Source of the DNA: Cellvibrio sp. PSBB023
Lineage (GTDB): Bacteria; Pseudomonadota; Gammaproteobacteria; Pseudomonadales; Cellvibrionaceae
DNA: 64,000 nucleotides
Direction: 5' to 3'
NCBI RefSeq assembly: GCF_002007605.1
Contig: NZ_CP019799.1
Span: 1,302,001 to 1,366,000, forward strand
Of this stretch, positions 8,181 to 16,944 are shown in pieces (the stretch's first letter is position 1; every line of letters begins with the position of its first letter). Made by a program: the position numbers and the translations under genes. The notes under the pieces were generated by a model. It made no database searches. It worked only from the letters and a program-made list of their open reading frames with translations, and was not told the DNA's origin.

Positions 8181-8648
8181 TTACAAACAAGAATAGTGCA
8201 GACTCAATTCAATGCGCCCCATGGGCAATGAACGATAGCTTTCATTTAATAGACTAAACCCTTTAGTACAACGCTCCATAATTTTGGGTAGCAATTGATT
8301 TTTTGCCAGGGCTACATTAGCCCACTGATCAACCTCTACGCTCAATACCGGTACATTTTTTAGTCCATTCTGAGCTTGGCTCGTCACCACTGTTGTAGAT
8401 GCCATCTGTGCCTGAGGTTGCACACCATCAGCATCCGATGTACTGAGTACCGCGCCTTCATTTCCTTTTTTAAAGGCTTTTTGCAAAAAGCCATTTAAAC
8501 CCTTGTCACTGTAATCGCACTCTTTTTGGTTGAGATCCATCGAATCTGCTGCATCAACAGCGTTATCACATGTATCTTCAGCAAACGCATATGTCATGCC
8601 ACTAGTGGCTAACCAAATTATCAATAAAGAGCCGTATATTTTTTTCAT
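8181..8648 (-). CDS. Small secreted protein of unknown function
   Basis: A 155-residue protein with a clear signal peptide (MKKIYGSLLIIWLATSGMTYA, cleavage near AFA-E). The mature part has four cysteines (in DTC, KEC, ERC, YSC), which could form two disulfides, and a predicted mixed fold with LSVEVDQWANVALAKNQLLPKI and a final strand RIELSLHYSCL. I do not recognise a family. It lies downstream of the porin gene on the same strand, separated by a terminator, and is convergent with the TonB-C-like gene. Being inside the island, it may be a periplasmic accessory factor; that is only positional. Confidence 0.65.
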   Translation of the reverse strand: MKKIYGSLLIIWLATSGMTYAFAEDTCDNAVDAADSMDLNQKECDYSDKGLNGFLQKAFKKGNEGAVLSTSDADGVQPQAQMASTTVVTSQAQNGLKNVPVLSVEVDQWANVALAKNQLLPKIMERCTKGFSLLNESYRSLPMGRIELSLHYSCL

Positions 8649-8678
8649 CGTTTCATCTCAGCTTTATCAAGCAAGAAA

Positions 8679-8708
8679 AAACAAAGGGTGCCTAAGCACC
8701 CTTTGTTT
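8679..8708 (-). terminator. Terminator after the porin gene
   Basis: AAACAAAGGGTGC (8679-8691) and GCACCCTTTGTTT (8696-8708) form a 13-bp stem. Reading on the minus strand the hairpin is followed by a T-run, so it ends the porin transcript and only read-through would reach the small secreted protein gene. Confidence 0.9.
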
Positions 8709-8725
8709 ATCATCAGAGCGTGGTA

Positions 8726-9667
8726 CTAAAATTTGAAATCCAGACCCACACCAACATAAGTGTCATCGCGTGTCTCAGGTTCATTTTCCACTTTGGTGAT
8801 GTAAGAGTAAAGAGTAGCTGCTTTTGTCATCTTGTAGTCAAGACCAATGCTTGCACTTTCCCCATCAGCCATTTTAACGTCGGATTGACCGTATTGAGCT
8901 TTTGCTGCCCACTTATCAGTCACATTCCACAATGCAGATACCAGTACACCATCTTCATCTACAACGCCATTGTCATAGTTCTCTGCCAAGAGGCCGAACT
9001 GGAAAGCGCCAACATTAAAGCGGCCTACTACACGAATTAAATCTACACCTTCAGCTTCAACATCCTGATCCATAGCGACACCAACATATAACATTGTGCT
9101 GGTGTAGCCGAAAGAAGCAGAAATACCATTGCCTGGCTCGGTGCCAGCAGGGTTGTTTTGCTTGAATGTACCATCATTTTCTTCAGTTACATATGCAACC
9201 GAACCTGCAAAACCACCACCGAAAGTTGGTGTGGTGTATTGAACGATGTTACTTGCGCGGATCTCGCCTTTGAATATTTGGGTAATATCGCCTTCGAGAT
9301 CATTAAACAGATCTACTTTTTCCTGGGCAACTTTGGTTGGGGTATCGAAATGACCACCAATAAATGTACCTGCAGTGCCTTGCAAACCAAGGAAAATGTT
9401 GCGCTGACCGAATGTCTGGCTACCGTTAGTGCCATCATCCACTTCAGTTTGATATTCAAACTGATAGATAACCTTCAAACTGGAATTGATGTCCTCACCG
9501 CCTTTCAGACCAATGCGGGAAGCATTGCTGACCAGCTCTACACGACTGTCAGCTACTTCGTCGGCATGCTGAATAGCAACATTCGCTTTACCGTAAACAA
9601 TTACGTCAGCAACTGCAGCTACTGGGAAAAGAGAGGCCACAACCAGGGCCAGTAATGATTTTTTCAT
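8726..9667 (-). CDS. Gram-negative general porin, probably phosphate-responsive
   Basis: A 313-residue porin of the 16-strand trimeric type. It has a signal peptide (MKKSLLALVVASLFPVAAVA), the first strand DVIVYGKANVAIQ, the family signature SRIGLKGGEDINSSLKVIYQFEYQ, RNIFLGLQGTAGTFIGGHFDTP leading into loop 3, and the terminal aromatic strand (YVGVGLDFKF). It forms diffusion channels for small solutes in the outer membrane. An upstream Pho-box-like element with a well-placed -10 suggests induction in phosphate starvation, like PhoE or OprP in function though not shown to be orthologous. Downstream it is closed by a strong terminator. Confidence 0.9.
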   Translation of the reverse strand: MKKSLLALVVASLFPVAAVADVIVYGKANVAIQHADEVADSRVELVSNASRIGLKGGEDINSSLKVIYQFEYQTEVDDGTNGSQTFGQRNIFLGLQGTAGTFIGGHFDTPTKVAQEKVDLFNDLEGDITQIFKGEIRASNIVQYTTPTFGGGFAGSVAYVTEENDGTFKQNNPAGTEPGNGISASFGYTSTMLYVGVAMDQDVEAEGVDLIRVVGRFNVGAFQFGLLAENYDNGVVDEDGVLVSALWNVTDKWAAKAQYGQSDVKMADGESASIGLDYKMTKAATLYSYITKVENEPETRDDTYVGVGLDFKF

Positions 9668-9758
9668 GGAGTCGTCTCCTAGAGATGATAAAGATGTTCA
9701 TTTCCTGAACACCGGTCTTTGGGCTAAAACATGACGCTTATGTGTCATTGTTGTTGCC

Positions 9759-9792
9759 ATTATGTGAACCTAAGATTACAAAATTATGACAA
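9759..9792 (-). promoter_or_regulatory. Pho-box-like promoter of the porin gene
   Basis: On the minus strand bases 9792-9775 read TTGTCAT-AATT-TTGTAAT, a 7+4+7 direct repeat with AT-rich spacer close to the PhoB site. Exactly ten bases downstream is CATAAT (9764-9759), a 5-of-6 match to the -10 hexamer. The porin start lies about 90 bases further on. This is the best of the three Pho-like elements. Confidence 0.65.
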
Positions 9793-9809
9793 CGCGCAAT
9801 GATAGCTGA

Positions 9810-10550
9810 TTAAGCTATTGGATAAAGTACATCCAGTTCGCATAACGCTTTCACAAGCGACTCGGCTTCAGACTTTAACTGTTCGGGATGAGGATGCTGT
9901 AACTCTTCCGCGATGATTGACAACAACTCGCCTAAATAAGCACCAGTGTTGGCATGCATCAGATAAAGTAAACGTGATGTCAGCGGGTTAACAGTCATAA
10001 ATCGAACCTGATCAGCACGGTTGCGATAAACCACCAAAGCTACAGCGTCAGGAGTTGTGGTTTTAAACTGCGGGGAGATTTTATGGACGGGGTACTGATA
10101 ATGCAATGCAACCGCCAAGGGAGATACGCAAAAAGTGGCGCCAAAAATATCATTTGGCACCGATATCAACGCAGGAAGCTGCGCCTCGCTAATATCCAAG
10201 GCCAATTCAACCCATTCATAATGGGCTAGCTCAGCAATAAATGGTAACTCGCTGAGCAATACTGATTGCTGGGTAATAAATTGCAAAAACTCTTCACTGA
10301 TTTCCAAAAAATAAGGCGTTTGGCAGCGGTGACTCTTAATAAATTGACGAACCAATCCGTGCCACTGCTCATCACTCAACACCGAACGCAATACGGGAAA
10401 TACACCTGCAATCAAATTCTCAATGTTGTTGTAAATTAAATCACAATAAATATCCATACGCCGCACCTCCATCCCTGCGGGAATGGGCTGCTCATCCGGT
10501 GCGCGTAAATATTTCGCAAAATCTATTTGTGTTTGCTGAAATGTTTTCAT
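9810..10550 (-). CDS. hvfC: HvfC/BufC-type partner protein (DUF2063)
   Basis: A 246-residue protein whose N-terminal 100 residues show the DUF2063 pattern (FAKYLR....PIPAG..VRRMDIYCDLIYNNIENLIAGVFPVLRSVLSD..W..LVR.FI). In MbnB/HvfB-type pathways this protein acts as the recognition partner that presents the Cys-rich precursor to the DUF692 enzyme. The start overlaps the end of hvfB by four bases (ATGA), so translation is coupled. The older label 'DNA-binding domain' is not supported by anything seen here. Confidence 0.88.
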   Translation of the reverse strand: MKTFQQTQIDFAKYLRAPDEQPIPAGMEVRRMDIYCDLIYNNIENLIAGVFPVLRSVLSDEQWHGLVRQFIKSHRCQTPYFLEISEEFLQFITQQSVLLSELPFIAELAHYEWVELALDISEAQLPALISVPNDIFGATFCVSPLAVALHYQYPVHKISPQFKTTTPDAVALVVYRNRADQVRFMTVNPLTSRLLYLMHANTGAYLGELLSIIAEELQHPHPEQLKSEAESLVKALCELDVLYPIA

Positions 10551-11389
10551 CGGATAAAAGTATTGGATTGGTGCTTTTTGATAAGCGCTAACTCTGCCAT
10601 TAATTCAGGCACAGGAGGAATATTAAAATCACGCTCAAGCAAAGTAGGTCGTACACCAAAAAGTGCATAGGCCTTTGCGAGTATGTCCCATACCGGTTGA
10701 ATCACTGCGGCACCATGGGTATCTACCCGTAAATCCTCTGCTTCTTTGTAATGCCCGGCAATATGAATATATGCCGTACGCTCGCCTGGCAGGCTCGCTA
10801 AAAACTCATAGGGGTCATAACCATGGTTAATGCTGTTGACGTAAATATTATTTACATCCAGCAAGAGCGCACAATCTGCCTTTTTAATTACCGCGTTAAT
10901 AAATTCGCTCTCACTCATTTCTTGCTGGGGCGCGCAGTAATAGGATGAGTTTTCTATGGCAATGCGCATGCCTAAAATATCTTGCGCCTGCTGTATGCGC
11001 TGCGCCACATAATCAACAGCGTCTTCGGTAAAAGGAATTGGTAATAGATCATACAACTGACCATCGTCAGAACAATAACTGAGATGCTCACTGTAATAGC
11101 GAATACCGTGTTCCTGCATAAGCTTTTTAATTGCGCGTAACAGTTCAGTATTCAGGGGCGCCGGGGAGCCAATCGATAAGGACAAGCCATGGCACACAAA
11201 AGGGAAACGTTCGGTGTAGCGGCGAAATTGCTTTCCTAATCGCCCACCAAGGTTGATCCAGTTTTCCGGCGCTACTTCCATGAACTGGATATCATCCGTA
11301 GTGGCCTGTTCCAGACTATTCAACAAACTCCGACGCAGGCCCAAGCCTGCACCGGAGATAGGAGCTACATAATCAGCAGTAGATAACAA
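10547..11389 (-). CDS. hvfB: HvfB/BufB, DUF692 multinuclear-iron enzyme
   Basis: A 280-residue TIM-barrel enzyme of the MbnB/DUF692 family, which uses an iron cluster and O2 to modify cysteines of a RiPP precursor, forming oxazolone- or thiooxazole-type groups. Metal-ligand motifs are visible in order: HGLSLSIG, YSEHLSYC, IAIENSSYY, ALLLDVNNIYVN, YIHIAGH, DTHG and LLERDFNIP. The start appears to be a TTG at 11389, five bases after the hvfA stop, consistent with the normal N-terminus (ISGAGLGLRRSLL). It forms an operon with hvfA upstream and hvfC downstream. Confidence 0.92.
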   Translation of the reverse strand: MLSTADYVAPISGAGLGLRRSLLNSLEQATTDDIQFMEVAPENWINLGGRLGKQFRRYTERFPFVCHGLSLSIGSPAPLNTELLRAIKKLMQEHGIRYYSEHLSYCSDDGQLYDLLPIPFTEDAVDYVAQRIQQAQDILGMRIAIENSSYYCAPQQEMSESEFINAVIKKADCALLLDVNNIYVNSINHGYDPYEFLASLPGERTAYIHIAGHYKEAEDLRVDTHGAAVIQPVWDILAKAYALFGVRPTLLERDFNIPPVPELMAELALIKKHQSNTFIR

Positions 11390-11394
11390 ACCTA

Positions 11395-11745
11395 TTATTC
11401 CGCTTTTTTATCAGCGCCACATTTGCCTTCGCCGCATTTACCTTCGGCATCCGCTTTTTTCTCTGCACCACACTTGCCTTCTGCGTCCGATTTTTTATCA
11501 GCACCGCATTTGGCTTCACCACACTTGTGTTCGCCATCTGCTTTTTTATGCTCGGCGCCGCATTTAGCTTCACCGCACTTGTGCTCACCTTCACTCTTAT
11601 TGCTGTTGTCCGCTAGCGTATAACCGGTAGTCATGTTGTTTGCAGCAAAAGTAGCATCGGCGGCAGAAGCCATGGGTGCCAAAGTCGCAGAAGCGGCAAA
11701 TGCAACGCCCATTAACGCCGACATGGAAGAGATTTTGTTATTCAT
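11395..11745 (-). CDS. hvfA: Cys-rich RiPP precursor, HvfA/BufA2 type
   Basis: A 116-residue precursor with a signal peptide (residues about 1-28, MASAAD end), a short spacer and a Lys/Glu/Gly-rich core with seven Cys at residues 57, 62, 75, 80, 92, 104 and 109. Each lies in an xxKCG motif: EHKCG twice, EAKCG twice and EGKCG three times. EGKCG is the known modification site in HvfA-like and bufferin precursors, whose products are exported and buffer copper in the periplasm. The ATG follows GGAG with a 6-base gap. The signal peptide on a RiPP precursor is normal in this family. No DoxX gene (hvfD) accompanies the operon. Confidence 0.9.
   Translation of the reverse strand: MNNKISSMSALMGVAFAASATLAPMASAADATFAANNMTTGYTLADNSNKSEGEHKCGEAKCGAEHKKADGEHKCGEAKCGADKKSDAEGKCGAEKKADAEGKCGEGKCGADKKAE
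11404..11600 (-). repeat. Degenerate tandem repeat encoding the HvfA core
   Basis: Units containing AAATGCGG/AAGTGTGG-type segments recur through the 3' half of hvfA, matching the repeated KCG protein motifs. The units differ in length and sequence, which fits growth by internal duplication of core segments. Confidence 0.7.
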
Positions 11746-11887
11746 AAAAGACTCCGTTGTATTAATACGAGTGTGGGATTGAAAATAACATCAATGGATT
11801 AACCAACTCCAGGAACTGGTTACACTATAGAAGCACAACCCTTGGATTTGTTACAACCAAGGCCAGTTTTTTCCCTATACCACTCTG

Positions 11888-14800
11888 CTAGCCTTGAGCC
11901 ACTAGCATAGCCTGCTCCCATTGTTTATCCAAACGTTTGTCAGAGACTGGCACTAAAGTCTTGAGCGTCTGCGCAAACAAGGAGATACGCAACTCTTCAA
12001 TCCACCAGCGATACTCCAATAGTGCGTCATTCTGCGCCAACCGGTAATCGCCCTCTTTGGCCAAATAATCCACCAGCCGCTGCCAGTGAGGAGCGATCTC
12101 AGCCAACTGCAACTTGTCTTTTTGTGGATTGAGCGCCGCCTTCTCCAAGCGCTGCTGGATACCTCGCATATACTTGGGATATTGATGCAACCACACAGCA
12201 GGCGTTTTATACACCAACCCCGGATAAAATAACTGCGCCAGTTGGTGATTAATATCACTCACGGTAAACGCCAGCATCAGCATATTCTTTTGTTGTTTAA
12301 GTTGTTTTTTAACATCCACCAACAATTTCAAACTGGCGATTAACTGTGAAGCTAACTCTTGTGTATGCAGGATCAGTTTATCCTTAACCGCATTTACCGC
12401 ACGTTCAAAGGCAGCATGGCTGCGTGGCAATTGCTGTTGATCTGCCAAAGCCAGGTGTTTTATGGAAGCCATGATTAAATCATCGGCTACCTGATCACGA
12501 TTACCAATACCCGCCAGAGTCAGTGCAACCTCCTGCCCTTTTAATAACTCTTTCTGCAAATATTTCACGGTTTGATTCAGCGCTAAAAAAATTAATCGCG
12601 CAATACCACGCTGGGTTAAATCCTGTGCTTGCAAGGGATTATCCAGCACTTGAAGTGACACCGCGCTCTGTTTATCAACCAATGCCGGATAAGCGCGAAT
12701 ACTGATTCCACCGCGAGGCAATTGCATACTTAAGGGCAGCTCAGCAAAATCCCACGTAACTATGCCATCGCGTTCGATATCGGTTGCGGCGGATTGAATA
12801 TTTTGTTGTACACGTTCGCGGTATTTATCGCGCAATGGCGCCAAGTCACGACCACTGGCAATAATTTTTCCTTTGTCATCGACCACATGAATATTAAAGC
12901 GGTAGTAATCATCGACGTTGGTTTCCAGCCATGCCTCTTTGGGAACTTCAACGCCTGTGAGCCGTTTTAGTTGTAATGCCAAGGCTTCACTGAGCGGTTT
13001 ATTATCTGGTGTAAGTGCCGCGAGTATTTTATCCACCACGTCTGGCACTGGCACAAAGTGTTTGCGCAGGTTTTTAGGTAGTGACTTCAAAAGACCAATA
13101 CATTTATCGCGCAACATACCGGGCACTAACCACTCAAGGCGGTGCTCAGGTACTTGATGCAATACACTCATCGGCACATGAATGCTCACACCATCGAAGG
13201 CGTGATTGGGCTCAAAGTGATAGCTGAGTGGGAACACCATGCCGCGCCATTCCAATTCGTTGGGAAACTGCGCTTGGGTGATATCGCCCGCACCGTGCCG
13301 CATCAGGGTTTCACGGGTAAGGAACAGCACTTTGGGATTGGTTTGCTCTGCTTTTTTACGCCAGGCCTCAAAGCCCGCTAGATTCACAACATGAGAGGGA
13401 ATGCGCTCATGGTAAAAATCAAAAATAACTTGCTCATCCACCACTATGTCACGGCGGCGCGCCTTGGATTCCAACTCCTCCAATTCACCCAGTAACTGCA
13501 GTTGATGGGAAAAAAAATCGGTTTCGGGATTTTTGTTACGCAAGCTTTTTCGTTTGGGGTGCTGATCATACTGCCCTTCCACTAGCGCTGACCGAATAAA
13601 TACATCGCGGCACTGGGCAGGGTCAATATGGCTGTAGCTAACCGATTTTTTCTCAACAATGGTTAATCCATAAAGTGTAATTTTTTCAAACACCATCACC
13701 TGCCCGCTGCGACTGTCATAGTGCGGCTCAAAATGCTGGCGCTTAATTAAATGCTCCGCTGCGGCAATCACCCACTCCGGCTCGATTTTAGCAACTGTGT
13801 GCGCAAATAATTTGGAGGTTTCAATCAGCTCTGCTGCCATGATCCATTTGGGTGTTTTTTTGGCGAGTGATGATCCCGGGAAAATAGCAAACTTACGATT
13901 GCGAGCGCCCAGGTATTCGCGCTCTTCGTGATTAAACCCAAGGTTGCCCAGCAATCCTGTTAAAAGCGCCTTGTGAATGGACTCGTAATTGGCTGGCTCA
14001 CTGTTGACGCGAATCCCCAAATCTTTAACGGCTACACATAACTGGTGATGCACATCGCGCCATTCACGCAAGCGCAAATAGGACAAAAACTCTTTTTTAC
14101 ACAGTTTGCGCAGTTGATTTTGCGTAAGCGCTTGCCGTTGGGTTTCAAAATAATCCCACAAGCCAACAAACCCGAGAAAATCTGAATGTTCAGCCCAAAA
14201 ACGGCGATGCATCTGATCTGCCGCTTGCTGCTTTTCTGCCGGGCGCTCACGCGGGTCTTGCACTGACAGTGCACTGGAGATGATCAGTAATTCACGCACA
14301 CAAGACTGCTCTTGCGCTGACAACAACATTCGCGCAAGGCGAGGATCAAGCGGTAGCTTACTCAGCTGTTGCCCTACGGGAGTTAATTGGTTTTTTGCGT
14401 TAACCGCGTGCAATTCTTCTAATAATTTAAAACCGTCACTTATCAGGCGATGATCAGGCGCATCGATAAAGGGAAATTTATGAATATCGCCCATGCGCAG
14501 TTGCAACATTTGTAAAATGACCGCGGCGAGATTGGTGCGCAGAATTTCTGCATCGGTAAATGCGGGGCGAGAATTAAAATCGTCTTCACTGTACAAACGA
14601 ATACAAATACCTTCAGCAACACGCCCACAGCGACCTTTACGCTGGTTGGCGCTTGCTTGTGATACAGGTTCAATCGGCAAACGCTGTACTTTTGTGCGGT
14701 AGGAATAACGACTGATACGCGCAAAACCCGGATCGATCACATAGCGAATACCCGGTACCGTAATGGAGGTTTCTGCCACGTTTGTGGCCAGTACAATACG

Positions 14801-15850
14801 GCGACCAGTATGCGCAGCAAAGACTTTTTGCTGCTCAGCCAAACTCAAACGCGCGTAAAATGGAATCACTTCCATATGGGCAAACTGCGCTTTACGCAGC
14901 GCCTCTGCTGCTTCGCGAATTTCGCGCTCACCGCTCAAAAACACTAGGATGTCGCCACCACGCGGGCCCGATCCGGTTTTTTCGTGCAACTCGATTTCGT
15001 GTACAGCATCGACAATCGCCGCGTATTGATCAGATTCGTTTTCACTTTCATCGCTGCCTTCGAACTCGTAAAGCGGGCGATACCAGACCTCAACCGGATA
15101 GGTACGGCCAGACACCTCAATAATCGGCGCATTATTGAAATGTTGCGAAAAGCGTTCAAGGTCGATAGTCGCCGAGGTAATAATGAGCTTCAAATCAGGG
15201 CGCTTGGGCAAAAGTTGTTTTAAATAACCCAGCAAAAAATCGATATTCAAACTGCGCTCATGGGCTTCATCGATGATGAGCGTATCGTATTTATTCAGGA
15301 AGGGATCATGCTGGATTTCTGCCAACAAAATCCCGTCTGTCATGACTTTGATTAGAGTATTTTCGTTGGACTGGTCACTGAAACGAACCTGGTATCCGAC
15401 TTTTTCGCCTAGCGTGGTTTTTAATTCCTCCGCTATACGATTCGCCACCGTATTGGCAGCAATGCGGCGTGGCTGAGTGTGGCCAATTAGCCCTTTCACA
15501 CCACGACCTATAGTCAAACAAATTTTAGGAATTTGCGTGGTTTTACCCGAACCAGTTTCGCCAGCAAGTACCACGACCTGATTGTTGGCGATTATCTGTG
15601 CAATCTCTTCACGCTTTTCACAGACAGGTAAATTAGGGAACTCAATCTCTGCAGGAACCAATGCCAGACGACGCTGCACACTGGCTTGTGAACGCGCTAG
15701 CTGCGCGTGCCATTTTTCCAGGGATTCTGCATAAGGCTTTTCAGCGCGGGCGAGTTTTTCAAGTTCATTGAGGCGGCGAACCAGTTTGTACTGGTCCTGC
15801 CCCATGACATTCACGATAGATTGTTTATAACTTGACCAAATATTTGACAT
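11888..15850 (-). CDS. hrpA: ATP-dependent RNA helicase HrpA
   Basis: A 1320-residue DEAH-box helicase, about the length of E. coli HrpA (1300). Walker A GETGSGKT is at residues 97-104, DEAH at 194-197, and motif III SAT follows in LIITSATIDLERF. Later motifs include TNVAETSITVPGIRYVIDPGFAR and QRKGRCGRVAEG. The long C-terminal half is the HrpA-specific extension. HrpA works on mRNA and is linked to rescue of stalled translation. The gene stands alone; the neighbour hvfA is transcribed from its own promoter in the 140-base gap, where TATAGT (minus strand, 11829-11824) is a possible -10. Confidence 0.97.
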   Translation of the reverse strand: MSNIWSSYKQSIVNVMGQDQYKLVRRLNELEKLARAEKPYAESLEKWHAQLARSQASVQRRLALVPAEIEFPNLPVCEKREEIAQIIANNQVVVLAGETGSGKTTQIPKICLTIGRGVKGLIGHTQPRRIAANTVANRIAEELKTTLGEKVGYQVRFSDQSNENTLIKVMTDGILLAEIQHDPFLNKYDTLIIDEAHERSLNIDFLLGYLKQLLPKRPDLKLIITSATIDLERFSQHFNNAPIIEVSGRTYPVEVWYRPLYEFEGSDESENESDQYAAIVDAVHEIELHEKTGSGPRGGDILVFLSGEREIREAAEALRKAQFAHMEVIPFYARLSLAEQQKVFAAHTGRRIVLATNVAETSITVPGIRYVIDPGFARISRYSYRTKVQRLPIEPVSQASANQRKGRCGRVAEGICIRLYSEDDFNSRPAFTDAEILRTNLAAVILQMLQLRMGDIHKFPFIDAPDHRLISDGFKLLEELHAVNAKNQLTPVGQQLSKLPLDPRLARMLLSAQEQSCVRELLIISSALSVQDPRERPAEKQQAADQMHRRFWAEHSDFLGFVGLWDYFETQRQALTQNQLRKLCKKEFLSYLRLREWRDVHHQLCVAVKDLGIRVNSEPANYESIHKALLTGLLGNLGFNHEEREYLGARNRKFAIFPGSSLAKKTPKWIMAAELIETSKLFAHTVAKIEPEWVIAAAEHLIKRQHFEPHYDSRSGQVMVFEKITLYGLTIVEKKSVSYSHIDPAQCRDVFIRSALVEGQYDQHPKRKSLRNKNPETDFFSHQLQLLGELEELESKARRRDIVVDEQVIFDFYHERIPSHVVNLAGFEAWRKKAEQTNPKVLFLTRETLMRHGAGDITQAQFPNELEWRGMVFPLSYHFEPNHAFDGVSIHVPMSVLHQVPEHRLEWLVPGMLRDKCIGLLKSLPKNLRKHFVPVPDVVDKILAALTPDNKPLSEALALQLKRLTGVEVPKEAWLETNVDDYYRFNIHVVDDKGKIIASGRDLAPLRDKYRERVQQNIQSAATDIERDGIVTWDFAELPLSMQLPRGGISIRAYPALVDKQSAVSLQVLDNPLQAQDLTQRGIARLIFLALNQTVKYLQKELLKGQEVALTLAGIGNRDQVADDLIMASIKHLALADQQQLPRSHAAFERAVNAVKDKLILHTQELASQLIASLKLLVDVKKQLKQQKNMLMLAFTVSDINHQLAQLFYPGLVYKTPAVWLHQYPKYMRGIQQRLEKAALNPQKDKLQLAEIAPHWQRLVDYLAKEGDYRLAQNDALLEYRWWIEELRISLFAQTLKTLVPVSDKRLDKQWEQAMLVAQG

Positions 15851-15927
15851 ATCGACTCAGCGTAATGCCCGGTGCAATGTGGATTCATCGCGCCGGTAAA
15901 TAGCGGAGGATAATACAGCGGGGGCTA

Positions 15928-16944
15928 TTAACGATTCAAACGATTGATCAACCAAGCGCGCAATTGCCGGGACTTCATATCATCCAGCGGTGCTAAAAGG
16001 CCTTGCGCAGCAGGAGGAATATTTTCGCGCGGGCGGTCGCTATCGCCAAAAATATAAAAGTCGAACAATGCCTTCCACGCCGCTTTTTCACGCTCGGGTA
16101 AATCGCGAATGCCCAATATCGCATGCCTCAGAACATTCACCGCCGGGCCAACAAAGTCGGGGGAGGTACGCCACCAATAGTTCACCAGGATGTTAAATGG
16201 ACTCAGCCCTTCAATGTGGTGCCACCACATGCTGGGCAGATACAGCGCATCCCCCGGCTCCAGCTCGGCAACCTGCGCAGCGGCAATGGCGTCACGAAAA
16301 CGCGGGAACTTCTCAAAGTCAGGGTTGGCAAAATCGACCAGACTGATTTGCTGACCGGCAGGGTTAAAATCCAAGGGGCCGGGATACAAATTATCCACCT
16401 GCTCTGGCGGGAAAATAGTGAAGCGGCGTTTACCAACCACGCTGCAAGCGAGGTTATCTGGTGCATCAAAATGGCAGGAAATACGTGATTTGTTGCCAAT
16501 CCAAATACTGACCAGCGGGTCCTTGTCCATGGGGATGGTTACATCATTCTGCGCGCGAAAGCCCGGCAAACAGACATCTACGGTGGTAGATCCCACATAA
16601 AACGTGGGGGGTTGCTCATCATCTTTATGCTCAAGCAACTTGTCCAGCACCTGATCCAGACGCACACGCTCTGATGCGTAATTCAGTGCGGTCATCTCCT
16701 GATTATAAAAATAGTGCCCATTATTTTCGGGAGCACCTAAAAAGGTTCCCACGGTTTTACCATCATAAAACGCACGCAAATAAGCATCGGCCTCTTCATG
16801 AGAGCGCAACCCGGCCTGCGTCAAAGGCCAGTCACGCGCCACGCCCTTGAGCACCAGAGGCTCGTTAGTGCTGAGTAGTTCTGCCGGAATATTCTGAGGG
16901 TCTATGCCCTGCACTTCTTTCACTCGTGTTGGAATGTCTAGCAT
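15928..16944 (-). CDS. JmjC/cupin-8 type Fe(II), 2-oxoglutarate oxygenase-like protein
   Basis: A 338-residue protein of the cupin-like (JmjC) fold. The metal triad is visible as H-x-D in ISCHFDAPDN and a distal His in the GDALYLPSMWWHHIEG strand, so it should be a 2-oxoglutarate-dependent hydroxylase of a protein or small substrate. VVGKRRFTIFPPEQ is also a family hallmark. Start 16944 has AAGAAG upstream and fits the family; the frame stays open to 17193 but that extension has no recognisable sequence. Such cupins are commonly found with TonB receptor/halogenase/SapC clusters, as here, although one gene on the opposite strand intervenes. Confidence 0.85.
   Translation of the reverse strand: MLDIPTRVKEVQGIDPQNIPAELLSTNEPLVLKGVARDWPLTQAGLRSHEEADAYLRAFYDGKTVGTFLGAPENNGHYFYNQEMTALNYASERVRLDQVLDKLLEHKDDEQPPTFYVGSTTVDVCLPGFRAQNDVTIPMDKDPLVSIWIGNKSRISCHFDAPDNLACSVVGKRRFTIFPPEQVDNLYPGPLDFNPAGQQISLVDFANPDFEKFPRFRDAIAAAQVAELEPGDALYLPSMWWHHIEGLSPFNILVNYWWRTSPDFVGPAVNVLRHAILGIRDLPEREKAAWKALFDFYIFGDSDRPRENIPPAAQGLLAPLDDMKSRQLRAWLINRLNR

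Noticed and set aside
9158..9655. Open frame of 165 codons opposite the porin
   Set aside because: Antisense to a conserved porin with promoter and terminator.
9810..10550. DNA-binding transcription factor
   Set aside because: The DUF2063 label of DNA binding is historical; the operon shows it is the HvfC/BufC partner.
11404..11600. CRISPR-like or simple-sequence array
   Set aside because: The repeats are in frame with a RiPP precursor and have no constant spacers.
11824..11856. Promoter of hvfA (TATAGT with TTGTAA on the minus strand, and a nearby TGTAACC)
   Set aside because: The spacing is 21 bases for the first pair, and no matching second element was found for an ECF-type site, so no firm call is made.
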